Assembly: GCA_037178625.1 (NCBI GenBank)
Contig: CM074145.1
Location: 1-64,000, forward strand
Direction of reading: 5' to 3'
Source: Skeletonema tropicum
Lineage: Eukaryota > Bacillariophyta > Thalassiosirophyceae > Thalassiosirales > Thalassiosiraceae
Length of the DNA stretch: 64,000 bases
Part shown: piece after piece, positions 54,906-64,000 of the stretch
Position numbering within the stretch: position 1 is the first letter of the stretch
How the letters are laid out: each line of letters begins with the position of its first letter
Position numbers and translations under genes: made by a program
Notes under the pieces: generated by a model
What the model was told of the DNA's origin: nothing
The model's input: only the letters and a program-made list of their open reading frames with translations
Databases searched by the model: none

Positions 54906-56148
54906 ATTTTATACGGTCAATTTTGTTCGTGGTTTGGTTATGCCGGTCCGTAATGGTCACATATTTAAGATATTGATTTGCGTGCGAGGAATGTCATACG
55001 CAAGCCACTCATTATTATTTATGCACTCTTCTAATTGCATGTGGTGTTCCGTAGCATGATAGTCGATGAGTGGCTGCGCGGAAAAGTCACCGATGGCGAC
55101 ATGTTCTTCCTGCCAGCAGAGAAGCTGACACGTTGAAGTTAGGAGAGGAACAAGTGACGTCATATATTTGAGAATATGTAAAACGCGATCGGTATAAAGT
55201 ACTGTCAAACGCGATCGGTAAATTATTTCGTCAAAAAGCCAACTCGGTTTTTGCATGATCGATGATCGTGCAGAAAAAGAGAAAAAGATGCCACCACAAT
55301 GGCCTACAATGGCACCCCTAGTATGGCCGCCTATCTCAGTCCATGAGTATATTTCATAAGGTATCGATGGCCCATCCCTTAAACGACATTATGGCGATTT
55401 TTTCGCAGCAGTGTGGCGTTTCGGCTGCTGTAGGGGTGGAGATAATATCATTGCAATCCACTTCATTGAGATTTGAAATGAAAACAACCACCTTCCCTGC
55501 ACCCATCGAAGATGATAAACATCTATAGGCACTACCCCTCCGCTACCCATCGCCGATGATAATATGAAGTGAGATTCTGGTTGCTTGGAATGACCATTAA
55601 AGCCCCCCCACACCTCCAAAATACCAAGGACACAAGATGTGCACAAAATTGCATAAATAATTTGACACTCTAACACAACAATAAGCCTGTAGACGGCGGA
55701 TCGAGCGGCTCTAAAGACCGCAACTCATCAACATTATTATATATAAGAAGTGTCGGCTATTTATTGTCCATAATATTGCAATAGGCTGGATAAAAATAGC
55801 AACATCATAGACAGAAATGACATTTATGTAGCATGTATTAGTCATTTATTTATGCGGTGTAGACAGTTGTAATAATAAAACCCTGCGGCTGAATAGTTGC
55901 AAAGGGTGTTGTCTGCGATATAGTTCACTGGATATTACTATTGGTAGGGTTTGTGCAACGTGGTGGCTATGAGAGTAGCGGCTATGATGTTAGATACTGA
56001 CTGTCGAACGAAAAAACATGCATGCATGCAGTTGTGCTCGGAAAGCGCGCTGCACTTTTTTGTTAGCTGCTATCAAAATCTTATGCATCTACGATGCAAT
56101 TTTGCTTGGAACGGCTCTAAGTAAGTAAGTGAGTATGTACTATAAAAC
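54906..56148. other. Spacer with no convincing gene
   Basis: AT-rich non-coding sequence with only short antisense frames. It holds two copies of AAACGCGATCGGTA at 55,181-55,194 and 55,207-55,220 (26-bp spacing), a weak internal repeat near 55,500-55,560 (CACCCATCGAAGATGATAA and TACCCATCGCCGATGATAA), and CATGCATGCATGCA near 56,018. The region immediately after 54,905 should hold the promoter of family member 1, but I see no clear element. Confidence 0.6.
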
Positions 56149-56488
56149 GTTTCTGTTATAAGAATGTTATTAAACAAGCATTGCAGAGCAACTTTATAGA
56201 CGGATACATTGCAAAAAAAAATCCAACACGAAATCCACAGAATAATTTTGTCATCATGACACATTTATGTTACAACAACAAGCATTGCAGAGCAAATTTA
56301 TAGACGGGTACATTGCACAAAAAAAAAACAGGCCCTAACTTTCTGTTATAAGAATGTTATTAAACAAGCATTGCAGAGCAACTATAGACGGATACATTGC
56401 AAAAAAAAATCCAACACGAAATCCACAGAATAATTTTGTCATCATGACACATTTATGTTACAACAACAAGCATTGCAGAGCAAATTTA
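56149..56488 (+). repeat. Tandem direct repeat, 190-bp period
   Basis: TTCTGTTATAAGAATGTTAT at 56,151 recurs at 56,341. Both copies continue with AAACAAGCATTGCAGAGCAA, ATAGACGGATACATTGC, a run of A and CACGAAATCCACAG. Within each unit AGCATTGCAGAGCAA itself occurs twice. The first unit also has GACGGGTACATTGCAC plus A-run and ACAGGCCC at 56,303-56,335, identical over 33 bp to 59,843-59,875. No coding potential. Confidence 0.85.
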
Positions 56489-56806
56489 TGATCTGTATGT
56501 GTTCCTATGTAGAAAGCAAGAAGTACCTGTTGAAAGCGAGAAATTGACTGTACTAGATGCGCTTTTTGAGCATCTAAATCGGTCTGTACGAGAAAGAAAT
56601 ACAGGTTTTACACGGGCGTTAGTCGATTTAGTTTTTGTCTTTCTTCGTCGCGAGAAAATGTCTTTTTGTAAAACTGTGCTTGATATATCGAATCGTGCGC
56701 TTGCAGATGTTTTACTGATCACCAGATGCAGACGCTTAATTGAGTTGTTGTATTCTTTGTGTTGAGAAAGTGTCTGTTTTGTAAAACTGTGCAGTGATCA
56801 ATTTTA
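56489..56806 (-). other. 3' flank of helicase copy C
   Basis: Read on the minus strand it has two units of the TCTGCATCTGGTGAT and CAGTAAAA pattern, then ACCTGTATTTCTTTCTCG and CAGGTACTTCTTGCTTTC, colinear with the 3' flank of copy A. Homology to copy A ends near 56,490 after GGAACACATACAGATC. No gene of its own. Confidence 0.7.
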
Positions 56807-57892
56807 CTAATCACCAGATGAAGATCCTGCGAAGTAATCACTTGGGATTTCATGATCCTTCTTCGCTTCTTTCCACTTCTTGTTCGGGTTGGTTATGATG
56901 TTGGTAATCCTGGTTGTCAGGTCTGTCCTGTCTTTGATGAAATTGCCCTTGATTGCTGCTGCGTACGATGTTTCTGTGATTTCTTCCAACTTTCTCTTGC
57001 TATACCTTGTCTTCGACTCTTCTGCCTTCCCCTCCAAGTATTTCACCCAATTTGCTCGCTTCTTGTACGATTCGCAGAACTGGCCATTTTGCTTTCTCTT
57101 GCAATTTTTTAATCGGTTCGTTGAAATGTTGCTTCCGGTCCAGTATATGGCACTGTCCGACGGGTATGCTTGATCTTTGGAGCCAAGTGTTTTGCCTCTG
57201 CTGGTAGCCACGTACATTGTTCCAAGAAACTTGCTAATCTCCCACAACTCATCTGCTGGATCTATTATCATGCGGTTCCAGCGGTCTCCTTTGTCGAATC
57301 CAGCTTCGAGTCCTTGACAGCGGTGGATGGTGATGGCGTAGGCAATTTGCAATGGCATGAATAATGCGGTGCAGCATCCTCTGTTGCAAATCTGCTCGTA
57401 GGGTGGGATTGGCACGTGCTGTGCGCAATAAGTTGGGGTAGGATGCATTTGTATCAGTATGAAATGAGTTAGTAGTGTTTTCGCAGAGAGTGGCAATTGT
57501 CTTGTGTCTTTCGTGTGTCAACTTTTACTCACCGTTGGGTTGTTCTTGTCCCATGGGTCCTCGCCTGGTGGTGGTTTGTATGTAGGGAAATCCACAACAA
57601 TGTACTTCGGTAGGCTAACCTCACCTTTACCGTTTGGTCCAACGGAGCGATCCTTATCGTAAACGATCTCGACAACTACCCCAATAGCTGAGACGTACAA
57701 TCCTGAGTTGGGATCGATGTTGGCTGACTCCAAGCAAACATGTGCACCTACGCACACATCAAAGGTGTAGAATAGCCTCCTGCCGTAAAAGTGCGACTGG
57801 TATGCTGTGTTATTGCCCGCCATCCTGCTGCTGAATTGACACCTGAGCCTAGCTATTGGTACTTTCAGTCGTTCGTGTGTTTTGATCAGCAT
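56807..57892 (-). pseudogene. Helitron-like PIF1-family helicase, copy C (C-terminal third)
   Basis: Exon 1 remnant 57,892-57,533, intron 57,532-57,419 (114 nt, GTGAGTAAAAG to GCGCACAG, CTACTAAC branch-like site), exon 2 57,418-56,807. It begins at MLIKTHERL, matching copy A near residue 578, so all ATPase motifs are missing. Exon 2 retains ITIHRCQGLEAGF and YVATSRGKTLG. It is very close to copy A at protein level, much closer than B1 is, and its 3' flank is also copy-A-like. The truncation point at 57,893 is directly followed by CTACGTAGG, a palindromic motif also found in the 3' flanks. Confidence 0.88.
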
Positions 57893-58011
57893 GTCTACGT
57901 AGGCAGTTGCATTTGTTTATTAGGTAAAATTGTTCAGTGATCGATTATACTAAAATGATTCAATAAGCAAGCGATACTTAGTGCGGCAGTGCACATGCAC
58001 ACAAAATAAAC
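57893..58011 (-). other. Spacer between helicase C and family member 2
   Basis: Contains CTACGTAGG at 57,893-57,903 and, at 57,920-57,956, a TTAGGTAAAATTGTTCAGTG motif related to the element-end motif at 42,467. Nothing else recognisable. Confidence 0.5.
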
Positions 58012-58792
58012 TCACATGATAGTTGAATCAGGAGAGGCCTTCTCTCCGACAGGTACCGGTTTAGACTTTTTCGTGACAGCACCTTTCTCGGACAAATCCG
58101 GTTCATCATCATCTTGAACAGGTTGATCACGGGAGCCCGAATGAGTTTTGTCTTCAAGTACAAGTTTCCCGTTCTCATCACTGGTGTGAAGTTGAAGGTT
58201 GAAAAAAAAACTTGTAAGTAAAAAGGAAAGACAGAATTTGTAAAACGGTACAATGAACAAAAATACCAAAATCTTTGAACCACACGAAATTTAACCTTCT
58301 CTCTTACCAAAAATGCTCACAATTTGAAGTGTACGGCGCTTGGCTTGTACCTCCTTTCTGAGCAATAGCGGCAAACATTAAGAAGTTGACCGCTGCAGAC
58401 ACCAGATCATCTTTGTCAGTAGAATCAGTCTTACCAACTGGGACATTCGGGTAATGTTCAGACAGTTCATTCAGGATGTACTTGATTGACCCGACTTCAA
58501 AGACGGAAAGAGCAGAAAAGAGCAGTTGTTCCTTCTCCAACTTGGCAACGTCAAACCCATCGCCTAATGCAACAGACGCTAGCAGAAAGAAGATACGATC
58601 GTCGGTACGCACCAAACGCCAATTGATGTCTGTTACGCTCAATGCAATGACAGGAGCCGACGGTTTAGCAGCAGTCTTGACCCCTGACGAAGTAAGACGT
58701 GCATCGACATTGCTCCGATTCCGCACGGCACGGAAGCCCTTACCATTACTACCAACGGTGGATATAACTGGATTTGTGTTGCCAAACTTCAT
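58012..58792 (-). CDS. Unrecognised two-exon protein, family member 2 (upstream of helicase C)
   Basis: Exon 1 58,792-58,308 from an ATG (MKFGNTNP), intron 58,307-58,181 (127 nt, GTAAGAGAG to TTCACACCAG after a T-rich tract), exon 2 58,180-58,012. The exons join in phase 2 and give 217 residues. Residues about 58-140 contain WRLVRTDDRI and LLFSALSVFEVGSIKYILNE followed by LSEHYP, colinear with family member 1. The tail is acidic and lysine-rich (DDDEPDLSEKG). An acceptor about 31 nt earlier (TTACAAG) would also keep the frame. No signal peptide or membrane segment is clear. It is followed 120 bp later by a helicase fragment on the same strand, as is member 1. Function unknown. Confidence 0.6.
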
Positions 58793-58950
58793 TATTTATT
58801 CGGACAATGTAGAAATGTGATGATGTAAATGATGCAATGCATAATTTATGAGAGCTGTTGAACGGCTCGACAACGTACAAACTGCCTACATAACCGCCGC
58901 CAACGCACCAGCGCAATAATCAGCAGAGAACAATGCAATCAATAACCAAC

Positions 58951-59350
58951 CACGTCATGAAGTAAACGAGTTCCTTCGTAAGCTACGTCGGCAACACAAG
59001 ATCTTGTGGTTCAACACATCGACAACACGTCGACAAAAAGATTCAGCTCAACACAAGACGTCGACGTGGAGTTAAGAACTGACGTATTGATCAGTACGTG
59101 GCCAAAGATCGGCAGTTATTCAAATGCAAACACGTCGGCAACCAACGTCGGCGTCTATTTAGACTTGCATCAATAGACGACTCGGCAGATAATGTAATTG
59201 AGCCAATGTCGACCTGAGTACTTGCTGCATGAACTTAAATACTTTTTTGTTCATTGGATTTTGCCAACACCTGACTTCTGGTACTTTGTGACGTAAGACG
59301 ATTGGAATCAAGTGTACTAATTCCTTAAGTAACGAAGTTTACCACGTCAC
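58951..59350. promoter_or_regulatory. Cluster of ACGT-core sites upstream of family member 2
   Basis: About eleven ACGT cores fall within 400 bp: near 58,951 (CACGTCA), 58,985, 59,026, 59,057 and 59,062 (GACGTCGACGTGG), 59,080 (TGACGTA), 59,096, 59,131, 59,144, 59,289 (TGACGTAA) and 59,344 (CACGTCAC). One or two would be expected by chance. ACGT cores are bound by bZIP factors, and TGACGT-type elements are known in CO2/cAMP-responsive diatom promoters. The cluster lies 160-560 bp upstream of the minus-strand start at 58,792. Confidence 0.4.
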
Positions 59351-59484
59351 TCAGAGAAAAAATTAAGAAAATAGAGGGTGACGGGGATGCACACCGGAAA
59401 GAACGAAGAAGCTCATCGACAATCTGACTTAATTAGCCTGGAAAAGTCCTTTTTAGCACAAATCAAGCGATTTTTAGATCTAAA

Positions 59485-59727
59485 TCATAAGATATAGCAT
59501 CTAAATGACAATGAAAATGGGCATTTCAGCGGGGATAGGAGGGGGGAAAATCCCAACACTTCAAGTTGAAGTTCCGGAAGTAATTTGCTCGCTACTTTGG
59601 ATCTCCCCGATGGAAAAGATATGCCTTGTACGCTGGCCCACGCCCACGAAACGCCAACAAAACTTACGACCGTTAGAACAATGACAGCTACCACGCCTTT
59701 TCTCATTCTTGAGACCTTTTGATTCAA
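59485..59727 (-). CDS. Possible small secreted protein (weak)
   Basis: Frame of at most 80 codons. From the internal ATG at 59,706 it begins MRKGVVAVIVLTVVSF and continues GVSWAWA, which looks like a signal peptide or signal anchor, then about 45 residues without a known motif. It could be exon 1 of a larger minus-strand gene or a chance frame. No supporting neighbours. Confidence 0.2.
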   Translation of the reverse strand: MNQKVSRMRKGVVAVIVLTVVSFVGVSWAWASVQGISFPSGRSKVASKLLPELQLEVLGFSPLLSPLKCPFSLSFRCYIL

Positions 59728-60406
59728 ATTTTTTGTGGCCTGTCTCCACGCAATTAGAACCGCTGATGAAGGTGGCTAAGCTCCACCGAAACTCGTAATT
59801 AATGAATCATAAAAGTTCGGTTATATTGCTTACTACCATCATGACGGGTACATTGCACAAAAAAAAAACAGGCCCCGAGGGCCCGCGCCGCACTACACAC
59901 CATACACAACATGCAGTCACAAATCGCCGCGCGCACCATTTCATAAAATAATGACAGACACAGGCTAATAGATGTGTAATGACAACGACGATGAATACAG
60001 TATTAATTTACGTATTTGGAGTAGTTGTGTGCTCTTCGAAGGAGAGAGCTGCTGCTAGCGGTAGAGTTACTCGTGTAAGCCGAGTGACTCGGAATGCTAT
60101 TGGATAGAAATCGTACTAATTCCAAGACGTAGGCTGTTAGTAAGATTCTCTAAGCTGACTGCTTCAATGTAGTCAGAATCCAGAGCGGCATGCGTCAGGC
60201 ATGGAGATCCCGATAAGCGATAGCTTAGCGAGCACGTATCCGTATGGTCACAGATACATACGTACCTAAAGGTAGTATGCTACTTGACTATTACAGTTAG
60301 ATAGCACTACCCGTAAAGAAAGAATGTCTTGACTTTCAACGCGGTGGAATGGGGGCCGCCATCGGTGCTACCTCTCTCTCTCTGTGTGTATGTTCCTGCT
60401 GCTGCG
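59728..60406. other. Spacer with GC palindrome
   Basis: No convincing gene. At 59,843-59,875 lies the 33-bp sequence also found at 56,303, running into GGCCCCGAGGGCC (59,871-59,883), the same GC palindrome that borders the gag-pol fragment. The part just before 60,407 is CT-rich (CTCTCTCTCTCTGTGTG) and could be a promoter or leader for the following frame. Confidence 0.5.
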
Positions 60407-60763
60407 ATGGGTAGACAAGTGGTTGAAGCTCCGACATTGGGACAAGTAACAAACGAAGTAAGAGACGAATTGGCAACAAAGCCGTCACCCAAAAAGAAAA
60501 GAAGAACTAATGTACCAAAAGTTATTGATCCGGTATTGGAAAGTAGAAGAGAGGCTGCTACACCTAACAATGCGTCAGAAAGGGAGTTACACAAGAACAA
60601 ATCATTGAAAATAGGATACGATGCCAAGTCTGCTTCACGCTGCTGGAGTTTCAGTATCAAAACGTGGGAAGTGTATGAAAGGCTCAAATTTGAATGGTTA
60701 TCGACCACGAATTGTACCACAATTAAGGTAAAAAACGAGATGAAAGTAAAAGTGATTATATAA
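60407..60763 (+). CDS. Hypothetical basic protein (weak)
   Basis: 118 codons from the ATG at 60,407 (MGRQVVEAP). A basic cluster SPKKKRRTNVPK near residue 25 looks like a nuclear localisation signal. A GTAAAAAACG after ACAATTAAG near 60,728 could be a splice donor, in which case this is a first exon. I recognise no domain. The residue mix is protein-like, but the frame is short. Confidence 0.35.
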   Translation: MGRQVVEAPTLGQVTNEVRDELATKPSPKKKRRTNVPKVIDPVLESRREAATPNNASERELHKNKSLKIGYDAKSASRCWSFSIKTWEVYERLKFEWLSTTNCTTIKVKNEMKVKVII

Positions 60764-60829
60764 GGCAGGCAAATAGTGCATAATAATCAAAGAAGGAGCA
60801 ATTGCATCATCATCTTTTCTCTTTTCGTA

Positions 60830-61165
60830 GGAGTAGATTCTATATGGGGCTCGAGGCTCGCTTCGCTCGCCTTTCTTCCCCTCTTTTTCCCCCGCTTTTT
60901 CCCTCTCTTTTCCCCCGACCCTTGAGAAGTCGGAAGTCAGAGAGAGGAAAAGATTTGTCGCCCACGCGGGGGGGCTGTTCTTCCTCAAACGGGGGCCACC
61001 CCCGAATCCGTTGAAAATATATAGATCAATCTGAGGGAAATAAAGAACGCGCTTTGCCCCCCATCCCCCTAAATACCGTACTTTCACCTCGAGATCCAGC
61101 CCACGTACAACTCAGCATGGGGTCAAAAATTAATTTTTAATTTTTAATTTTTTTTTTTTTGGTAA
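60830..61165. other. Low-complexity strand-biased region
   Basis: A pyrimidine-rich tract (CCTTTCTTCCCCTC and several more C/T runs to about 60,920), GC-rich small inverted repeats (GAGGCTCG with CGCTTCGCTCGCC; GGGGGCCACCCCC), then A/T runs at 61,130-61,160. A minus-strand frame of 129 codons crosses it but is arginine/lysine/glutamate low-complexity and not convincing. It could be a transposon remnant. Confidence 0.45.
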
Positions 61166-61432
61166 AAATAAGTGATTAGTTTAGGATGGTATTCAGGAGC
61201 TATTACTGGATTTTTAATTTTTGCTTCAAGAGGCAGACAAAACCGTTCGGTACTACTTGATAGCACGTTAGTGACCCGAGGTGCACCGAGCGGTCATAAG
61301 TATTTCACATTTCACTTTCAGGACCAACTCTTGCTTGAGCTGGAATCTGGACGGAGTGATGGGCATCATGGCTTATGTATGTTATGTATGTATTTCGCAG
61401 CTCAACTTCATTATCCTTCATAGAAAACTAGA

Positions 61433-64000
61433 ATGGCAGATGATATCAACAATACTTCAGAGGAGGACAACGGTGACATTGAGCAGGGCATCATGACCTC
61501 TGAAAATACCAACGGCCCACGATCTTCCTCTTCGTCTTGGGAAGCCGCTGCCATCACCGGAGGCACATCGACAAACTCCACATCAACAGCAACAGGAGAA
61601 ACGCGGCTCCCTTGTGAACTCGAGATTGTAGACGATGATGCAGCTCCGGTGCCTCTGATTCAACAGATAGCTGAGATGGAACTTACTGAAGATGCTTCCA
61701 AGCCATCACAGCTGCCTACACACGGTGCAATGATGGAGCAGATTGAGGATGAAGATGATGACGCACGCGCACCCCGTCCATTTAACTCTGCGGAGTTTGA
61801 CGATGTGGACGAGTCAAAACCAAAGATTGATTTCGGGACGGAATTAAACAACGATAATGATGGGCCGTCTCCCCCTCTCACTTTTCAGCGAGATTCTCTG
61901 ACTGATGTGGAAGAAAAAAAGGCGGCAGCATCAATATCAGCATCTAATAGTCATCCTCGTGAAGCGACAAGTATCGATGTTGCAGATGCAGAAAGCAATG
62001 ATAATGAAATGAGTGGGGCGGATCCAGATGATGATGCTCAGCAAATAATTGACGATGATGAAAATCAATTTCCTGGGGACGGAGAAAATTTGCAGCAGCG
62101 GGTTGCAGCACCAGAAAACTCCGCTGCCAACCACGATGAGAATGTGGATCAACTCTTCCCAACAGCAGTTGAGAGAAATCCGTCTTTGCTAGTTTTAAAC
62201 GCATACTTGTTCGAAGAAGATACACCTCCTCAGGATGATACTGTGTATGAAGCAACTCCTCTTGAGCCGTGGTGGAAACAGAGGCAAATCAAAGTGTTTT
62301 CGGTGTTAATTTTTGTATTGATTACAGCGTTGGCTGCCGGTCTTGGAGTATCACTATCAAGTTCCCCCGATGATGTTGCTGTTGAAATTACAGATCCTTC
62401 GATAATTCTCTCTCCTTCTCAATCTCCGACCAACCATAATTATGCATGCTTTGCTCATCGTGACATACTCAAGGGCGCCATTGCCCAGTATAACCAGCTT
62501 GGATGTAATAAAGAGGCAGCCTTTTGCCCTGCTAGCATTGTTGGCACGTATGGATGGCCGATTGGATCATGGTGTGTTGACGAAGTAAGTGACATGGTAA
62601 GCTTATTTGAGGGTCTCAATACTTTTAACGAAGATATATCTGGGTGGAATATTGGTCAAGTTACCGATATGAGTGGCATGTTTTCAGGAGCTTCATCATT
62701 CAATCAGGATTTATCATCTTGGAATATGTCATCTGCCACAAACACGAGAGAAATGTTCAGGGGGGCATCCTCCTTTAACCAGAATCTCTGCGAGTGGGAA
62801 GATGTGTTTCCTTACAGCAATGCAAAGGATATCTTTGTGGATTCGGGATGCACCATCAAACACGATCCATCATCTGTACATCGAGGCCCATTCTGTGCTT
62901 CCTACTGCAGCGAAGTACCTCCGCAGGATTGCTTTACCACACGGGATGAGCTCAAAGCTGCGGTTAATCAATATATTCAAGGGCTGTGGGGTGAAGATGA
63001 CAGATCAAAATATGGCTGGCCTATTGGGTCTTGGTGCGTCGGGAATGTAACTGATATGTCAGAATTGTTTCGAGATCTTCGTACATTTGACGAAGACATT
63101 TCTAGGTGGGATGTTGGTCAAGTTACTGATATGAATGAAATGTTTCTGAATGCTTCATCATTCAACCAGGATTTATCATCTTGGAATACTTCTGCAGTGA
63201 TTGAAATGAAAGCCATCTTGTATCTCGCAACATCATTTAATGGCGACATCTCGTCTTGGAACACCTCTGCAGTGACTGATATGAGTTGGATGTTATATGG
63301 AGCTTCGTCATTCAAGCAAGAACATCTTTCTCACTGGGATACTTCTACCGTAGCAACTATGAAGGCAATGTTTGAAGAAGCATCATCCTTTAATGGCGAC
63401 ATCTCGTCTTGGAACACAGCCGCAGTGACTGATATGAGTTACATGTTCTATAATGCTTCATCATTCAACCAAGATGTTCTGTCTCGCTGGGATACTTCTG
63501 CCGTTCAAACTATGTACGTCATGTTCTGCAAAGCGTCATCCTTTAATGGCGACATCTCGTCTTGGAACACGTCTGCAGTGACTAATATGAGTGGCATGTT
63601 CTACGAAGCTTCATCATTCAACCAGGATTTGTCGAGTTGGGATACTTCTGCCGTTCAAACTATGTACGTCATGTTCTACAAAGCATCATCCTTCAATGGC
63701 GATATCTCGTCTTGGAACACGTCTGCAGTAACTGATATGAGTTTCATGCTCTACGGAGCCTCATCATTCAAGCAAGAAGATCTGTCTCGCTGGGATACTT
63801 CTGCCATAGCAACTATGTTCGCCATTTTCTATCGAGCATCATCCTTTAATGGCGACATCTCGTCTTGGAACACGTCTGCAGTGACTGATATGAGTTACAT
63901 GTTCTGGGGAGCTTCATCGTTCAAGCAAGATGATTTGTCCCGCTGGGACATATCATCTGCAACAAGTTTGACGCAAATGTTCTACAAAGCATCATCCTTC
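61433..64000 (+). CDS. Single-pass membrane protein with BspA-like (DUF285) repeat ectodomain, open at window end
   Basis: Open for 856 codons from ATG 61,433 to the window edge with no stop or frameshift. Residues 1-277 are hydrophilic and acidic with many Asp/Glu/Ser and no domain. A transmembrane segment follows at about 288-309 (VFSVLIFVLITALAAG), preceded by KQRQIK, so the N-terminus is probably cytosolic (type II). After a Ser/Pro linker come two Cys-containing lead modules, each with YGWPIGSWCV (about 373 and 527), then DUF285 repeats of 25-26 residues (ASSFNQDLSSWNTSAVTDM). Such proteins are numerous in diatoms; DUF285 is known from Mycoplasma and other surface proteins, where it is linked to adhesion. 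A surface-recognition role is inference. It is unrelated to the transposons to its left. Confidence 0.92.
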   Translation, partial: MADDINNTSEEDNGDIEQGIMTSENTNGPRSSSSSWEAAAITGGTSTNSTSTATGETRLPCELEIVDDDAAPVPLIQQIAEMELTEDASKPSQLPTHGAMMEQIEDEDDDARAPRPFNSAEFDDVDESKPKIDFGTELNNDNDGPSPPLTFQRDSLTDVEEKKAAASISASNSHPREATSIDVADAESNDNEMSGADPDDDAQQIIDDDENQFPGDGENLQQRVAAPENSAANHDENVDQLFPTAVERNPSLLVLNAYLFEEDTPPQDDTVYEATPLEPWWKQRQIKVFSVLIFVLITALAAGLGVSLSSSPDDVAVEITDPSIILSPSQSPTNHNYACFAHRDILKGAIAQYNQLGCNKEAAFCPASIVGTYGWPIGSWCVDEVSDMVSLFEGLNTFNEDISGWNIGQVTDMSGMFSGASSFNQDLSSWNMSSATNTREMFRGASSFNQNLCEWEDVFPYSNAKDIFVDSGCTIKHDPSSVHRGPFCASYCSEVPPQDCFTTRDELKAAVNQYIQGLWGEDDRSKYGWPIGSWCVGNVTDMSELFRDLRTFDEDISRWDVGQVTDMNEMFLNASSFNQDLSSWNTSAVIEMKAILYLATSFNGDISSWNTSAVTDMSWMLYGASSFKQEHLSHWDTSTVATMKAMFEEASSFNGDISSWNTAAVTDMSYMFYNASSFNQDVLSRWDTSAVQTMYVMFCKASSFNGDISSWNTSAVTNMSGMFYEASSFNQDLSSWDTSAVQTMYVMFYKASSFNGDISSWNTSAVTDMSFMLYGASSFKQEDLSRWDTSAIATMFAIFYRASSFNGDISSWNTSAVTDMSYMFWGASSFKQDDLSRWDISSATSLTQMFYKASSF
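63070..64000 (+). repeat. DUF285 coding repeat, 150-153-bp period
   Basis: TTTAATGGCGACATCTCGTC recurs at about 63,389, 63,542 and 63,845, with a variant at 63,692, and is also present near 63,237. A unit of about 51 codons therefore holds two alternating repeats, one WNTSAVTDM type and one RWDTSA type. Many units carry the N-glycosylation sequon NTS at the same place. Confidence 0.85.

Noticed and set aside
60698..61087. 129-codon minus-strand frame
   Set aside because: Low-complexity Lys/Arg/Glu stretch over a strand-biased tract, without protein-like conservation signals.
54000..61400. tRNA genes or other structured RNAs
   Set aside because: I found no B-box-like GTTCGAATC with matching acceptor stem.
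61433..64000. Bacterial (Mycoplasma-like) contamination
   Set aside because: Long acidic N-terminal region, internal membrane segment and eukaryotic neighbours fit algal DUF285 proteins better.

Overview
This looks like a eukaryotic nuclear window, most likely from a stramenopile alga such as a diatom. The evidence is short GT-AG introns (about 108-127 nt in three of the four kinds of case, 331 nt in one), two of them with a TACTAAC-like branch point, a Ty3/gypsy-type gag-pol, Helitron/PIF1-type helicase copies, and a large membrane protein with BspA-like (DUF285) repeats of the kind expanded in diatoms. The assignment to diatoms is inference; no rRNA, tRNA or organellar marker is present.

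Region 1 (1-42,465) is one hierarchical satellite. The basic subunit is about 31 bp, made of a 20-nt half starting GATATCTAGC and an 11-12-nt half starting GATATC. Twenty diverged subunits form a higher-order repeat (HOR) of 617 bp (611 bp without a 6-bp GGCATC insertion), present roughly 65-70 times judging by length. The array runs one way in 1-15,932, is reversed in 15,933-30,003, and returns to the first orientation from 30,004. Both flip points fall in the same two HOR subunits (17 and 8), as expected for one inversion inside a previously continuous array. The window starts inside the array, so it extends further left.

Region 2 (42,466-58,800) is a nest of mobile-element remains. Four related helicase copies are present: A (plus strand, nearly complete Hel part with one intron), B1 and B2 (minus strand, a tandem partial duplication) and C (minus strand, C-terminal third). 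None has a recognisable Rep/HUH domain. The 3' flanks of A and B1 converge as roughly 240-bp imperfect inverted repeats on a truncated Ty3/gypsy gag-pol (minus strand) that lacks integrase. Upstream of the B and C helicase fragments, on the same strand, lie two genes that I reconstruct as two-exon genes encoding related proteins of a family I do not recognise.

Region 3 (58,800-64,000) holds a cluster of ACGT-core sites, low-complexity spacers, weak small ORFs, and at 61,433 the start of a long single-pass membrane protein: an acidic N-terminal region, one transmembrane segment, then a DUF285 repeat ectodomain that is still open at the window end.

The genes do not form a pathway. The window reads as heterochromatic satellite next to a transposon graveyard, followed by an ordinary surface-protein gene.
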